Shown here piece by piece: positions 1-7,139 of a stretch of DNA of 8,114 nt (its first letter is position 1; every line of letters begins with the position of its first letter). Under the pieces are notes generated by a model. It searched no databases. It saw only the letters and a list, made by a program, of their open reading frames with translations, and was not told the DNA's origin. The DNA comes from Rhodothermia bacterium. GTDB lineage: Bacteria > Bacteroidota > Rhodothermia > Rhodothermales > JABDKH01. The stretch lies in NCBI GenBank assembly GCA_030431165.1, contig JAUIJQ010000119.1, forward strand, positions 1 through 8,114. The letters are read 5' to 3'. Made by a program: the position numbers and the translations under genes.

Positions 1-656
1 TACCGCAGCGCTTCTTCAAGGGCGTCGGTCAGCTTTTCCCGCGTCGCGGCAAACCCGATACCGATGGAGGACCCCAATCGAGCCGGCTTGACGACACAAG
101 GCAGACCGGGGTGGCCAAGCAATTCGTCCAGGACCGTCTCTTCGCGGCCGGCCCATTCCGACTCCCGGATCTCGGCGTACTCGACCACGGGTATCCCCGC
201 GTCCCGGCACAGCATCTTCGAGACCGACTTGTCCATCCCAACGGATGAACCAAGAACGCCCGAGCCGGTGTACGCAACGTCGAGCGTCTCGCAGATACCC
301 TGCAGCCCACCGTTTTCGCCGGAGCCACCGTGGATTCCGATAAATACAACATCGAGGTCAGCAACTGCCCTGACACCCAGGCGCCGACGTTCCAGCAACC
401 GCAGCTTGCCCCGCACCGCCGGGTCAACAAGAACCGGCGTCGCGTCACGAATAACCGACGGGATATCCTTGAACCGGCCAAGCTCCAACAGATGCCCGCC
501 GGTATACCATGCGCCGTCTTTGGCGATATACAGTGGGACCGGATGAAACCGCTCCGTGTCAAGCGCAGCGGCAGCCTGGAGCGTCGAAATGATCGACACC
601 TCGTGCTCCGGTGACATGCCACCGAATACGAGGCCAACGGTGAGGCGGCCGTCCAT
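1..656 (-). CDS. ddl: D-alanine--D-alanine ligase, N-terminal part (cut by window edge)
   Basis: ATP-grasp enzyme of the cytoplasm that joins two D-alanines into the D-Ala-D-Ala dipeptide used by MurF for peptidoglycan precursors. Translating down from the ATG at 656-654 gives 218 codons without a stop; the reading runs off the left edge, so the C-terminal third or more is missing. Family motifs appear in order: FGGMSPEHEVS at residues 11-21 (E17 matches the substrate-binding Glu of the Ddl N-domain), HGGSGENGGLQG at 109-120 (family form HGxxGEDGxxQG), YTGSGVLGSS then MDK at 129-143, and the ATP-grasp segment VVKPARLGSSIGI at 188-200 with nucleotide-binding K190. The start is fixed by the family N-terminus, although no Shine-Dalgarno is visible; CCACCTC lies just before it. 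The omega loop that separates D-Ala from D-lactate or D-Ser ligases (VanA type) is outside the window, so specificity is inferred from family likelihood. It is divergent from the phosphoesterase, with 56 bp between them. Confidence 0.95.
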   Translation of the reverse strand, partial: MDGRLTVGLVFGGMSPEHEVSIISTLQAAAALDTERFHPVPLYIAKDGAWYTGGHLLELGRFKDIPSVIRDATPVLVDPAVRGKLRLLERRRLGVRAVADLDVVFIGIHGGSGENGGLQGICETLDVAYTGSGVLGSSVGMDKSVSKMLCRDAGIPVVEYAEIRESEWAGREETVLDELLGHPGLPCVVKPARLGSSIGIGFAATREKLTDALEEALR

Positions 657-712
657 CTGAGGTGGTGGGTTTGACTTAACTTGGTGTACCCGTTGACGAT
701 CACACGGATACC

Positions 713-1414
713 TTGAAGCTCGCGATCATATCCGACATACACGCCAACCTGCAGGCGCTAACCGCTGCACTGAAGGTGATTGAAGACCGCAAGGTCGACG
801 CAATATACTGTCTCGGCGACATTGTCGGGTACGGACCAGACCCCGCCGCTTGCGTAGACCTTGTCCGCAAGGAGTGCACGCTTTCTGTTCGAGGAAACCA
901 CGATGAAGCGGTGGCTCTCGAGCGACACCTTTCGTGGCTCCCCAAGGATGCCCAGAAGGCGGCGGCGCACAATCGGCAGAAACTATCCGACGATCAGTTG
1001 GAGTACCTGGCAGGGCTGCCGCTGGTTGTTGAGCAGAACGGATGCTGTTTCGCCCACGCATCGCCGGGACATCCGGAGCGTTGGCTGCGCCTCGATACCC
1101 TCGCAGAGGCGCTCGACCAGTTCAGCGCGTTCTCGAGTGACGTGTGCTTCATCGGACACACGCACATCCCGGCCATCGTCTCAGATCGTCTTGGGGTGCT
1201 GCGCATCCGTCCCGGGCATCGGTATCTCGTGAATGTCGGCAGCGTTGGGCAGCCACGCGACGGCGACGCCCGCGCCTGCCTTGGATTCTTCGACACCACC
1301 GAATTCGACTTCGAACTTGTGCGCGTTTCTTATGACGTCGAGTCCACGCGGCAGCGCATCAAAGAGGAGCGTCTCCCTCGCCGACTGGGCAAGCGACTGC
1401 TCGTCGGCCACTAG
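713..1414 (+). CDS. Metallophosphoesterase (calcineurin-like, YfcE/Ap4A phosphatase-related)
   Basis: A 233-residue cytoplasmic phosphoesterase with the complete dimetal signature of the calcineurin-like superfamily: SDIHAN (D8, H10), GDIVGYGPDP (D36), GNHDE (N62, H63), AHASPG (H115) and GHTHIP (H149, H151). The C-terminal NVGSVGQPRDGDARA (residues 174-188) matches the NPGSVGQPRxGDxRA signature of the single-domain bacterial subfamily, with the usual Pro replaced by Val. No signal peptide or membrane segment is seen. The start is TTG at 713: it gives the family N-terminus (M)KLAIISDIH. An in-frame TAA lies at 677-679 and no ATG, GTG or other TTG falls between it and 713. No Shine-Dalgarno is visible. 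It is divergent from ddl and convergent with pyrC (49 bp between stops). The physiological substrate cannot be read from the sequence: members of this group cleave phosphodiesters, phosphomonoesters or dinucleoside polyphosphates. The family call is firm; any substrate assignment would be a guess. Confidence 0.93.
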   Translation: MKLAIISDIHANLQALTAALKVIEDRKVDAIYCLGDIVGYGPDPAACVDLVRKECTLSVRGNHDEAVALERHLSWLPKDAQKAAAHNRQKLSDDQLEYLAGLPLVVEQNGCCFAHASPGHPERWLRLDTLAEALDQFSAFSSDVCFIGHTHIPAIVSDRLGVLRIRPGHRYLVNVGSVGQPRDGDARACLGFFDTTEFDFELVRVSYDVESTRQRIKEERLPRRLGKRLLVGH

Positions 1415-1441
1415 CGCAGCCGCAGGCATACGCTCGGGGTG

Positions 1442-1457
1442 CGGCGCCAATGTGCCG
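1442..1457. terminator. Small hairpin between convergent genes (weak terminator candidate)
   Basis: CGGCGC (1442-1447) can pair with GTGCCG (1452-1457) around the 4-nt loop CAAT, with one G-U pair on the plus strand. It lies in the 49-bp gap between the convergent stops of the phosphoesterase and pyrC, where a bidirectional terminator would be expected. There is no T tract on either side, and the stem is short and imperfect, so this is a candidate by position rather than a typical intrinsic terminator. Confidence 0.2.
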
Positions 1458-1463
1458 TTGCGA

Positions 1464-2756
1464 TCAACTCGCGTTGTCGACCAGCCGCCCCTTGTTGTAA
1501 ACGGCCCACGCCCGTCCGACCATCTGCGCGCCGACGAACGGCGTATTGCGACTCTTGGACTTGATGTGCCGTGACTCGAATGTCCAGCGTGAGGTCGCGT
1601 CGAAGACCGTCAGATTTGCGGCCTCCCCAACTTCAAGCTTCGGCTGCGGGATTCGAAGGATTTCGCGGGGGACCGTCGTGATCTTTTTCACGCACTCCTC
1701 GACCGACAACACATCGTGCTGTATCAGCTCACGGCCAACTAGTCCCCAGGCGGTTTCGAGTCCGATAATCCCGAATGGCGCCGCTACAAACTCGACCTCT
1801 TTTTCGAACGACGCGTGCGGTGCGTGATCGGTGCAGATCGCATCGATTGTACCATCGCGAAGTCCCTCTTTTATCGCATCGATGTCGCGCTGCGTACGCA
1901 GGGGCGGATGCATCTTCATGTCCGTCGAGTAATTCGACCGCTCCACCTCTTCGTCGGTTAACGCGAAGTGGTGGGGACACACTTCTGAAGTGATGGACAC
2001 ACCCCGCGCTTTGGCGCGCCTGACCAGTTCTACCGCGTGCGCGGTTGAGATATGCGCAACATGCACGTGGCCTCCGGCAAACTCAGCGATGAGCGCGTCA
2101 CGGGCAATCATAACCTCTTCGGCGAGTGACGGGATTCCCGGAACACCGAGCCGCGTCGCAACAGCGCCCTCGTGCATGTGACCGTGCGCATTCAGCGTGA
2201 GATCTTCCATGTGGTTGATGATGGGCCGATCCAGCATGCTGCTGTACTCAAGTGCCCGCCGCATGAGTCCGCTATCCTGCACCGGTGATCCATCGTCACT
2301 GAACGCGACGGCGCCGCCGGCAACGAGATCCGCCATCTCGGTGAGGTCCTTTCCGGCACGATTCCTCGAAACGCATGCGATCGGATACACATCTACGGGC
2401 GTCGCCTCGGCTCGCTCGATGATGTACTCCACGACGTCTCGCGTATGGATAGGCGGGTCGGTGTTCGGCATACACGCAACCGCGGTAAACCCGCCGGCTG
2501 CCGCGGCCCGTGCACCTGTCTCGATCGTCTCTTTGTGCTCCTGGCCCGGGTCACGCAGGTGAACATGCATGTCCATCCACCCGATGCTGATCAACCGCCC
2601 CGAACAATCGTACTCGGGTAATCCGGGTGCGTGAAGTCCCTCTCCGATTTCGGCAATCACGCCGTTTCGGACCAATATATCAGATGCGGTACGAGACCCA
2701 GAAGCCGCATCGAGGAGTACTCCCCCACGGAGTAGAATGTCAGGCGTGTTCGCCAT
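1464..2756 (-). CDS. pyrC: Dihydroorotase (class I type)
   Basis: A 430-residue amidohydrolase that interconverts N-carbamoyl-L-aspartate and dihydroorotate, the third step of de novo pyrimidine synthesis in the cytoplasm. The metal and substrate residues of the class I family are all in place: DMHVHLRDPGQ (H64, H66, substrate Arg R68), MPNTDPP (N98), AFSDDG (D153/D154, the Asp that bridges the metals in class I enzymes), NHMED (H182), VAHIST (H235) and CTDHAPH (catalytic D310). The C-terminal small-domain segment PFVGAQMVGRAW (residues 406-417) is typical. The length matches the roughly 425-residue class I enzymes, and the intact site argues against a non-catalytic PyrC-like (PyrX) paralogue. 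The start is ATG at 2756; MANTPDILLRGG aligns with the usual N-terminus. No Shine-Dalgarno is seen. The peptidase gene ends 64 bp upstream on the same strand, so cotranscription is possible but has no functional logic. No other pyr gene is in the window. Confidence 0.96.
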   Translation of the reverse strand: MANTPDILLRGGVLLDAASGSRTASDILVRNGVIAEIGEGLHAPGLPEYDCSGRLISIGWMDMHVHLRDPGQEHKETIETGARAAAAGGFTAVACMPNTDPPIHTRDVVEYIIERAEATPVDVYPIACVSRNRAGKDLTEMADLVAGGAVAFSDDGSPVQDSGLMRRALEYSSMLDRPIINHMEDLTLNAHGHMHEGAVATRLGVPGIPSLAEEVMIARDALIAEFAGGHVHVAHISTAHAVELVRRAKARGVSITSEVCPHHFALTDEEVERSNYSTDMKMHPPLRTQRDIDAIKEGLRDGTIDAICTDHAPHASFEKEVEFVAAPFGIIGLETAWGLVGRELIQHDVLSVEECVKKITTVPREILRIPQPKLEVGEAANLTVFDATSRWTFESRHIKSKSRNTPFVGAQMVGRAWAVYNKGRLVDNAS

Positions 2757-2766
2757 GTCGAGTCAA

Positions 2767-2812
2767 TCAGGTGGACACATAGAACGTCCCCCAAGATACA
2801 CAACCACCCTGA
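2767..2812 (-). repeat. Imperfect inverted repeat in the pyrC leader
   Basis: TCAGGTGG at 2767-2774 and CCACCCTGA at 2804-2812 are inverted copies differing by one inserted base, separated by 29 nt. They almost fill the 64-bp gap between the peptidase stop and the pyrC start. In the pyrC transcript they could form an eight-pair stem with one bulge, ending about 10 nt before the ATG. There is no T tract, so a terminator role is doubtful. A translational or protein-binding role is possible but unproven, and an arrangement like this could arise by chance. Confidence 0.3.
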
Positions 2813-2820
2813 CGGCGACG

Positions 2821-5109
2821 CTACAAATGCTCGCGAAGGTACTCGGTAATCATGGTAAACAAATGCAACCGGGCACCTTCCCCGTAGATGCTGTGATCCC
2901 GCCCGGGATACATCATCATGTCGAACTGTTTTCCAGCCCGCTGCAGCTTTTCAACCATCTGGACCGACTGTTGAAAGTGCACATTGTCGTCCAGATCACC
3001 GTGCACCAGCAATAGCCGCTGATCAGCGGCCAATCGGTCGGCATACGTGAGCGGCGCCGCCACATCGTATCCACCCGGATTCTTCGACGGCGTTGACATG
3101 TAGCGCTCGGTGTAGATCGAGTCATACAGACGCCAGTCCGTGACCGGTGCAACCGCAATGCCGGCTTTAAACGTTTCCGGGCCGTCCCCCGTCAGCATCG
3201 ACATCAGCGTGACGTAGCCCCCGTACGACCAGCCCCAGATCGCGATCCTGTCGGCGTCGATATAGTCCCGTGCGCCGAGCGACCGCGCGGCGGCAATCTG
3301 GTCGGCCGACTCCAGCACGCCAAGCTGCAGGTGTGTCTGGCTCTCAAACGCCTTGCCCCGGCCACCCGTCCCGCGGCCGTCCACGCTGGCAACGACAACA
3401 TCAAGTTGCTCGGCCAGATACGCGTGCCACAAATACCGTGAGCCTCCCCAATCATCCACAACCGTCTGCGACCCCGGCCCTCCGTAAACGTACAGGACCA
3501 ACGGATACGCGCGTCCAGGATCAAAATCTGTTGGCCGGATCAAGTACGCATCCAGCGCATCACCATCTGCGCCCGTAACGGTTGTGAACTCCGGTGCCGG
3601 AAGCTCAAACGTGGCGAGCCGTTCACGCAGGGTCTCGTTAGCCTCCAGCGTTTTGACGCGCTCACCACCCGTCGAATGCAGAGACACAACGGTCGGCGCA
3701 ATCGCCGAAGCATGGGAGTCAATGAAGTACCGCATGTCGGGGGAAAAACCCACTCGATGGGTACCCCGATCCATCGTCACGCGCTCGGGCGACGGACCAA
3801 TAGCCGTCTCTGGCGCATCAACCGACACATCAATGCGGTACAGGTGCCGTTCGATCGGACTGTCTATCGTCGCTGTGAAGTAAGCGCTTCCGGATTGCTC
3901 ATCAACGCCGTGAAACTCCGTTACTTCCCAGCGCCCACTTGTGATGGCGGTCTCGAGGTGGCCGTCGGTCCGATACAGGTAAAGATGGTTGTAGCCAGAT
4001 CGATCGCTGAGCCATACAAAGTGATCGCCGTCGTCAAGGAACGTAATCTTGTTGTCGCCGGTCGTGACCCAGGTGTCATCCGACTCGGAGAGAATCGTTC
4101 GGGGCAACAGCGAATCGGGATGCGCAATCATCAGGTCGATGTTGTTCTGCGCCCGGTTCATGTGGATGAACCACAGGCGAGCCCCCGTGCCGTCATCCGG
4201 CGTCCATCCCATCTGAGCGATGTAGCCCGTCGAGTCGCTCTTGTCGGCTGACCACGTATCGCTGTCGATGTACCGGATGGTCCCGGTGTCAACCCCTGCA
4301 ACGCCGATCTTGATGCGACTGTTGGCCTCCCCGGCTTTCGGGTAGCGGTAGCGCTCAAACGAGGGGTACTGGGATCTCAGGTCAACCAGGGCAAATTCAC
4401 GCGTCTCCGTTTCGTCGAGCTTGACAAACGCGATGCGCGATCCGTCGGGGCTCCATGCCCAGCCGTCGCTTAGACCAAACTGCTCTTCGTACACCCAGTC
4501 GTACGTCCCGTTGATTATCCGCCCCGACGAGCCGTCGTACGTAAGCTGCCGCTCGCGCCCGGTGAAAAGATCAACGACAAACAGATTCCGGTTTCTGACA
4601 AAGCCTACGTGACGCCCGTCGGGACTGAACTTCGCAAACTGTTGCAGCCCGGCACTTCGACGGGACAGCGGACGCAGCAGGCCTGTATCGATCTCATACA
4701 GGTAGTAGTAGCCCAACGTGTTATCCCGCCACAGGCGCTCGGTATCCGCAAGAATGAGCACCTTCGACCCGTCGTCACTCAGCGAAAAGCCTTCGATCTG
4801 AATCTGCTCCCGTGTGTCGGTTGCAACGAGCGCGTCGCCGGGCACAAGAACCGTCTCGCTATCGTCGGCGAGGTTGTATCGAACGAGACTGGTAGCACCG
4901 GTTTCCTCGTCGAGTACGGCATACATCACATTCGCGCCTTCGTCAGCCCAGCGTCCCATGAGGAATGGTGCCTCTGACAGAAATCGCGAGTCATGGATCT
5001 GCTCGAGCGACGGAACCTGGTCTCCCGCGGGCTGCGCCACCGCGGGCCGGCACCACGTGGCCGGGAAAGCCAGCGAGGCGAGTAGTATTATCCGCCATAA
5101 AACCGTCAT
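2821..5109 (-). CDS. Exported dipeptidyl-peptidase IV-like serine peptidase (family S9B)
   Basis: Prolyl-oligopeptidase-clan serine peptidase, probably releasing X-Pro or X-Ala dipeptides from peptide N-termini in the periplasm or outside the cell. Numbering is from the ATG at 5109 (762 residues). Residues 1-25 are a signal peptide: WR, a hydrophobic stretch IILLASLAF, and a likely signal peptidase I site AVA|QP. About residues 40-500 form the DPP IV N-terminal beta-propeller, with repeated SPDG-type blades and DWVYEEQF at 204-211, whose E208-E209 pair anchors the substrate amino group in DPP IV. About 510-762 is the alpha/beta hydrolase domain: VYGGPGSQ (oxyanion Tyr Y542), GWSYGG (nucleophile S628), HGDLDDNVH (D707) and GRDHSI (H739). 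Length and order match human DPP IV closely. An in-frame GTG at 5124 adds five residues (MYQRV) and is the alternative start; neither has a Shine-Dalgarno. C20 is not in a lipobox context, so a soluble exported protein is favoured. It diverges from alr and lies upstream of pyrC. Confidence 0.93.
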   Translation of the reverse strand: MTVLWRIILLASLAFPATWCRPAVAQPAGDQVPSLEQIHDSRFLSEAPFLMGRWADEGANVMYAVLDEETGATSLVRYNLADDSETVLVPGDALVATDTREQIQIEGFSLSDDGSKVLILADTERLWRDNTLGYYYLYEIDTGLLRPLSRRSAGLQQFAKFSPDGRHVGFVRNRNLFVVDLFTGRERQLTYDGSSGRIINGTYDWVYEEQFGLSDGWAWSPDGSRIAFVKLDETETREFALVDLRSQYPSFERYRYPKAGEANSRIKIGVAGVDTGTIRYIDSDTWSADKSDSTGYIAQMGWTPDDGTGARLWFIHMNRAQNNIDLMIAHPDSLLPRTILSESDDTWVTTGDNKITFLDDGDHFVWLSDRSGYNHLYLYRTDGHLETAITSGRWEVTEFHGVDEQSGSAYFTATIDSPIERHLYRIDVSVDAPETAIGPSPERVTMDRGTHRVGFSPDMRYFIDSHASAIAPTVVSLHSTGGERVKTLEANETLRERLATFELPAPEFTTVTGADGDALDAYLIRPTDFDPGRAYPLVLYVYGGPGSQTVVDDWGGSRYLWHAYLAEQLDVVVASVDGRGTGGRGKAFESQTHLQLGVLESADQIAAARSLGARDYIDADRIAIWGWSYGGYVTLMSMLTGDGPETFKAGIAVAPVTDWRLYDSIYTERYMSTPSKNPGGYDVAAPLTYADRLAADQRLLLVHGDLDDNVHFQQSVQMVEKLQRAGKQFDMMMYPGRDHSIYGEGARLHLFTMITEYLREHL

Positions 5110-5206
5110 AACGCGTTGGTACACGGATAATGGCGATCGGTTCGCGCGGCTTGTCCCCGCCCGTCCTGCCGCCGTTCAACTCAGCAGCTCGTCTGAAGTC
5201 TATTCC

Positions 5207-6331
5207 ATGTCGATTACAAGGGCCCTGATTGACCTCGACCGCCTGGTTGCAAACGCCGGTGTATTCCGGGAAGCCGCCCCGGATGGGATGGATATCATGG
5301 CGGTCGTGAAGGGTGATGCGTACGGCCACGGAGCGGTCGCTTGTTCGCGCGCGCTGGTAGACGCCGGCATTCGCTGGCTTGCGGTTGCAACGCTCGAAGA
5401 AGCCGCCGCACTGCGGGAGAACGGCATCGACGAGCACATCCTTGTGTTCGCGCCGCCGCTGGCAGACCGGTTGCCTGCGTACGCCGCGTTGAATGTCGAC
5501 ATCACAGCGGTTTCGATCGAGGTACTCGAAGCGATCGTTGCTTATCGTCCCGAGTTGGTCGAGCGCCTGCATGTCAAGGTCGATACGGGGATGTCGAGAC
5601 TGGGAATCCAGCCGCCGGATATTGGACGGGCCGCTGCGATACTGCATTCAACGGGCTACAGGCCACGCGCGATCTGGACGCACCTGGCGCACTCGGCTTC
5701 GCGCCCCGATCCGCGGTCTGTTGATCAAGACCGCATACTGCGCACGGTTGCGGCTGATCACGGACTTGCCGACGTCCCCAGACACATCCTGAATACGGGC
5801 GGATTTGTCCATCACAAAGAATTGCGCCGTGCTGAAGACCCGCTCGCGCGAATCGGAATTGGCCTGTACGGGATCGCCCTGACGTCAGCTCCGCCCGCTG
5901 ACCGGCTGCAGCCGGTAATGCGCGTTTTGTCGCGTGTACTGCAGGTCAAACACGTAGAGGCCGGGACCGGCGTTTCGTATGACCATACATGGCGAGCGCC
6001 CGAGGCTACGCGTATCGCCACGATTGGCGCGGGGTACGCGGATGGCGTTCCCCGACTGCTGTCAAATCGGGGGGCGGTCGGGTTTCCGGGACCGGGTACA
6101 AGCCATCCAATTGTCGGGCGCGTCTGTATGGACATGATGATGGTCGATATCGGGCCGGCGCCCGAGGCTGCGACGAGCGACATCGCGACCGGCGACGAGG
6201 TGGTATTGCTTGGTACCGGCGGACCAACGGCTGCCCAGGTCGCGCACTGGGCAGATACGATCTCTTACGAAATCTGTACCGGGCTTGGTGCCCGCGTGCC
6301 CCGCGAGTATGCCGACCGGGCGGGGCAATAG
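5207..6331 (+). CDS. alr: Alanine racemase
   Basis: PLP-dependent racemase that supplies D-alanine for peptidoglycan; acts in the cytoplasm as a dimer. Of 374 residues, residues 1 to about 235 form the fold-III TIM barrel and the rest the C-terminal beta domain. AVVKGDAYGHG carries the PLP Schiff-base lysine K35. KVDTGMSRLG contains K124 and R131, the equivalents of the carbamylated Lys and its Arg partner. RIGIGLYG gives R215, which contacts the PLP ring nitrogen. IGAGYADG gives the second catalytic base Y277, contributed across the dimer. GRVCMDM (305-311) and SYEICTG (Y354) complete the site. The open frame extends 131 codons further upstream, but that part is antisense to the peptidase. 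The ATG at 5207 gives the family N-terminus SITRALIDLDRL and the usual length. A weak GAAG lies 10 bp upstream. The downstream regulator gene follows after 73 bp. RIG for RPG and NTGG near residue 196 differ from the Bacillus form but resemble Bacteroidota-type enzymes (from memory, not aligned). Confidence 0.96.
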   Translation: MSITRALIDLDRLVANAGVFREAAPDGMDIMAVVKGDAYGHGAVACSRALVDAGIRWLAVATLEEAAALRENGIDEHILVFAPPLADRLPAYAALNVDITAVSIEVLEAIVAYRPELVERLHVKVDTGMSRLGIQPPDIGRAAAILHSTGYRPRAIWTHLAHSASRPDPRSVDQDRILRTVAADHGLADVPRHILNTGGFVHHKELRRAEDPLARIGIGLYGIALTSAPPADRLQPVMRVLSRVLQVKHVEAGTGVSYDHTWRAPEATRIATIGAGYADGVPRLLSNRGAVGFPGPGTSHPIVGRVCMDMMMVDIGPAPEAATSDIATGDEVVLLGTGGPTAAQVAHWADTISYEICTGLGARVPREYADRAGQ

Positions 6332-6344
6332 GTTCGGCGCGGGG

Positions 6345-6377
6345 TTTCCTGAAAGTGGCGCGGAAGGTGTATATTGT
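6345..6377 (+). promoter_or_regulatory. Possible promoter of the response regulator-kinase pair
   Basis: In the 73-bp gap between alr and the regulator gene, an AT-rich block TATATTGTG starts at 6370 and is preceded by TTTC at 6345 with a 21-bp spacer. This loosely resembles the Bacteroidota promoter form (TTTG, 19-21 bp, TAnnTTTG) with mismatches in both boxes. It also offers a -10-like TATATT but no good -35 at 17 bp. The local drop in GC in a GC-rich gap is the main support. The block sits about 30 bp before the ATG at 6405, leaving a short untranslated leader. Confidence 0.25.
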
Positions 6378-6404
6378 GAAGATTCTCTATAACCCCCCGT
6401 TCCG

Positions 6405-7115
6405 ATGCCGATCACGTCTGATCCCGCAGAAATCAACATACTCCTTGTCGACGACGAGGAGGACGTTGTAGAAATCGTTTCGCACTTCCTTCAGCAAGAG
6501 GGATTCACGATCCACAAAGCTTTTGACGGCGAAGAAGCGCTGACAAAAGCAACATCCGACATTGACCTGATTGTCCTGGACATCATGCTTCCGGGGCTCG
6601 ACGGCTACGAGGTCTGCAAGCGACTCCGCTCGCGGGTGGAGACAGAGACCATCCCGATCATTTTCCTCAGCGCAAAGATCGAAGAGGAAGACCAGGTCAA
6701 AGGCCTGATGGTTGGTGGTGATGCGTACCTGACGAAACCGGTTTCGCCGCAGGTCATTCTCGCACACGTCAAAGCGATTCTCCGCCGCAGCGGTGTTGAG
6801 GAAAGCCGCACGCTGCAAGTCAACGACCTCACGATCTTTGAGGACGAGTATCGCGCGTCGCTTGACGGTAAGGACCTTGGCCTTACGTTGACGGAGTTCG
6901 AGCTGCTCCGCTATCTCTGTCGTCACCCGAGGAAGGCGTTTACGCGTCAGCAACTTCTGGAGACGATCTGGAAAGACGCGATGATGGTGACCGAGCGTAC
7001 CGTGGATGCGCACATCAAGAACCTGCGTGAAAAGCTGGGTTCGTTTGCGCAGCACATCCAGACGGTGCGCGGCGTCGGCTACCGCTTCGTGCAGGAGGAA
7101 GTGGCCGAAGCGTAG
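6405..7115 (+). CDS. Two-component response regulator, OmpR/PhoB family
   Basis: A 236-residue cytoplasmic DNA-binding regulator activated by phosphotransfer from a histidine kinase, very probably the one encoded next. The receiver domain spans about residues 10-127: acidic pair D16/D17, phosphoacceptor D59 in VLDIMLPG, switch S89 in FLSAK, and K111 in YLTKPV. The winged-helix effector spans about 137-230: LTLTEFELLRYL, the helix-turn-helix with its recognition helix around TERTVDAHIKNLREKLG, and the wing signature VRGVGYRF at 222-229. All phosphorylation residues are intact, so it should be a normal phospho-dependent regulator. The ATG at 6405 leaves a short N-terminal tail before the first strand (NILLVDDEE); no Shine-Dalgarno is seen and the leader is pyrimidine-rich (CCCCCCGTTCC). 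The kinase starts 24 bp after its stop, which implies an operon. Target genes cannot be read from the sequence; alr upstream is a neighbour and not a demonstrated target. Confidence 0.96.
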   Translation: MPITSDPAEINILLVDDEEDVVEIVSHFLQQEGFTIHKAFDGEEALTKATSDIDLIVLDIMLPGLDGYEVCKRLRSRVETETIPIIFLSAKIEEEDQVKGLMVGGDAYLTKPVSPQVILAHVKAILRRSGVEESRTLQVNDLTIFEDEYRASLDGKDLGLTLTEFELLRYLCRHPRKAFTRQQLLETIWKDAMMVTERTVDAHIKNLREKLGSFAQHIQTVRGVGYRFVQEEVAEA

Positions 7116-7139
7116 ACCCAGATCGCCGGCGAGAACACC

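Noticed and set aside
1..656. A VanA-like D-alanine--D-lactate ligase (resistance gene)
   Set aside because: The EHEVS motif also occurs in ordinary Ddl enzymes, no vanH or vanX neighbour is visible, and the specificity loop is outside the window, so the plain ligase call is preferred.
29..742. A 237-codon minus-strand open frame over the ddl region
   Set aside because: It is a different frame from ddl. The real ddl frame (ATG at 656) carries all the ligase motifs, while this one is Arg/Ser-rich without domain signals.
2761..2820. A rho-independent terminator between the peptidase gene and pyrC
   Set aside because: The inverted repeat there has a 29-nt loop and no T tract, so it does not have terminator form; it is listed only as a repeat.
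3676..4251. A 191-codon plus-strand open frame inside the peptidase gene
   Set aside because: It is antisense to the beta-propeller coding sequence, has no family resemblance, and gains no support from leader or context.
4814..5206. A 131-codon upstream extension of the alanine racemase frame
   Set aside because: It lies mostly over the peptidase gene on the opposite strand, its sequence is low-complexity Ser/Arg/Thr, and the racemase family begins at the ATG at 5207.
6311..6338. A possible terminator hairpin over the alr stop (GCCGACC with GGTTCGGC)
   Set aside because: The stem has a bulge, overlaps the coding end, and is not followed by a T tract. In a sequence this GC-rich, such pairings occur by chance.
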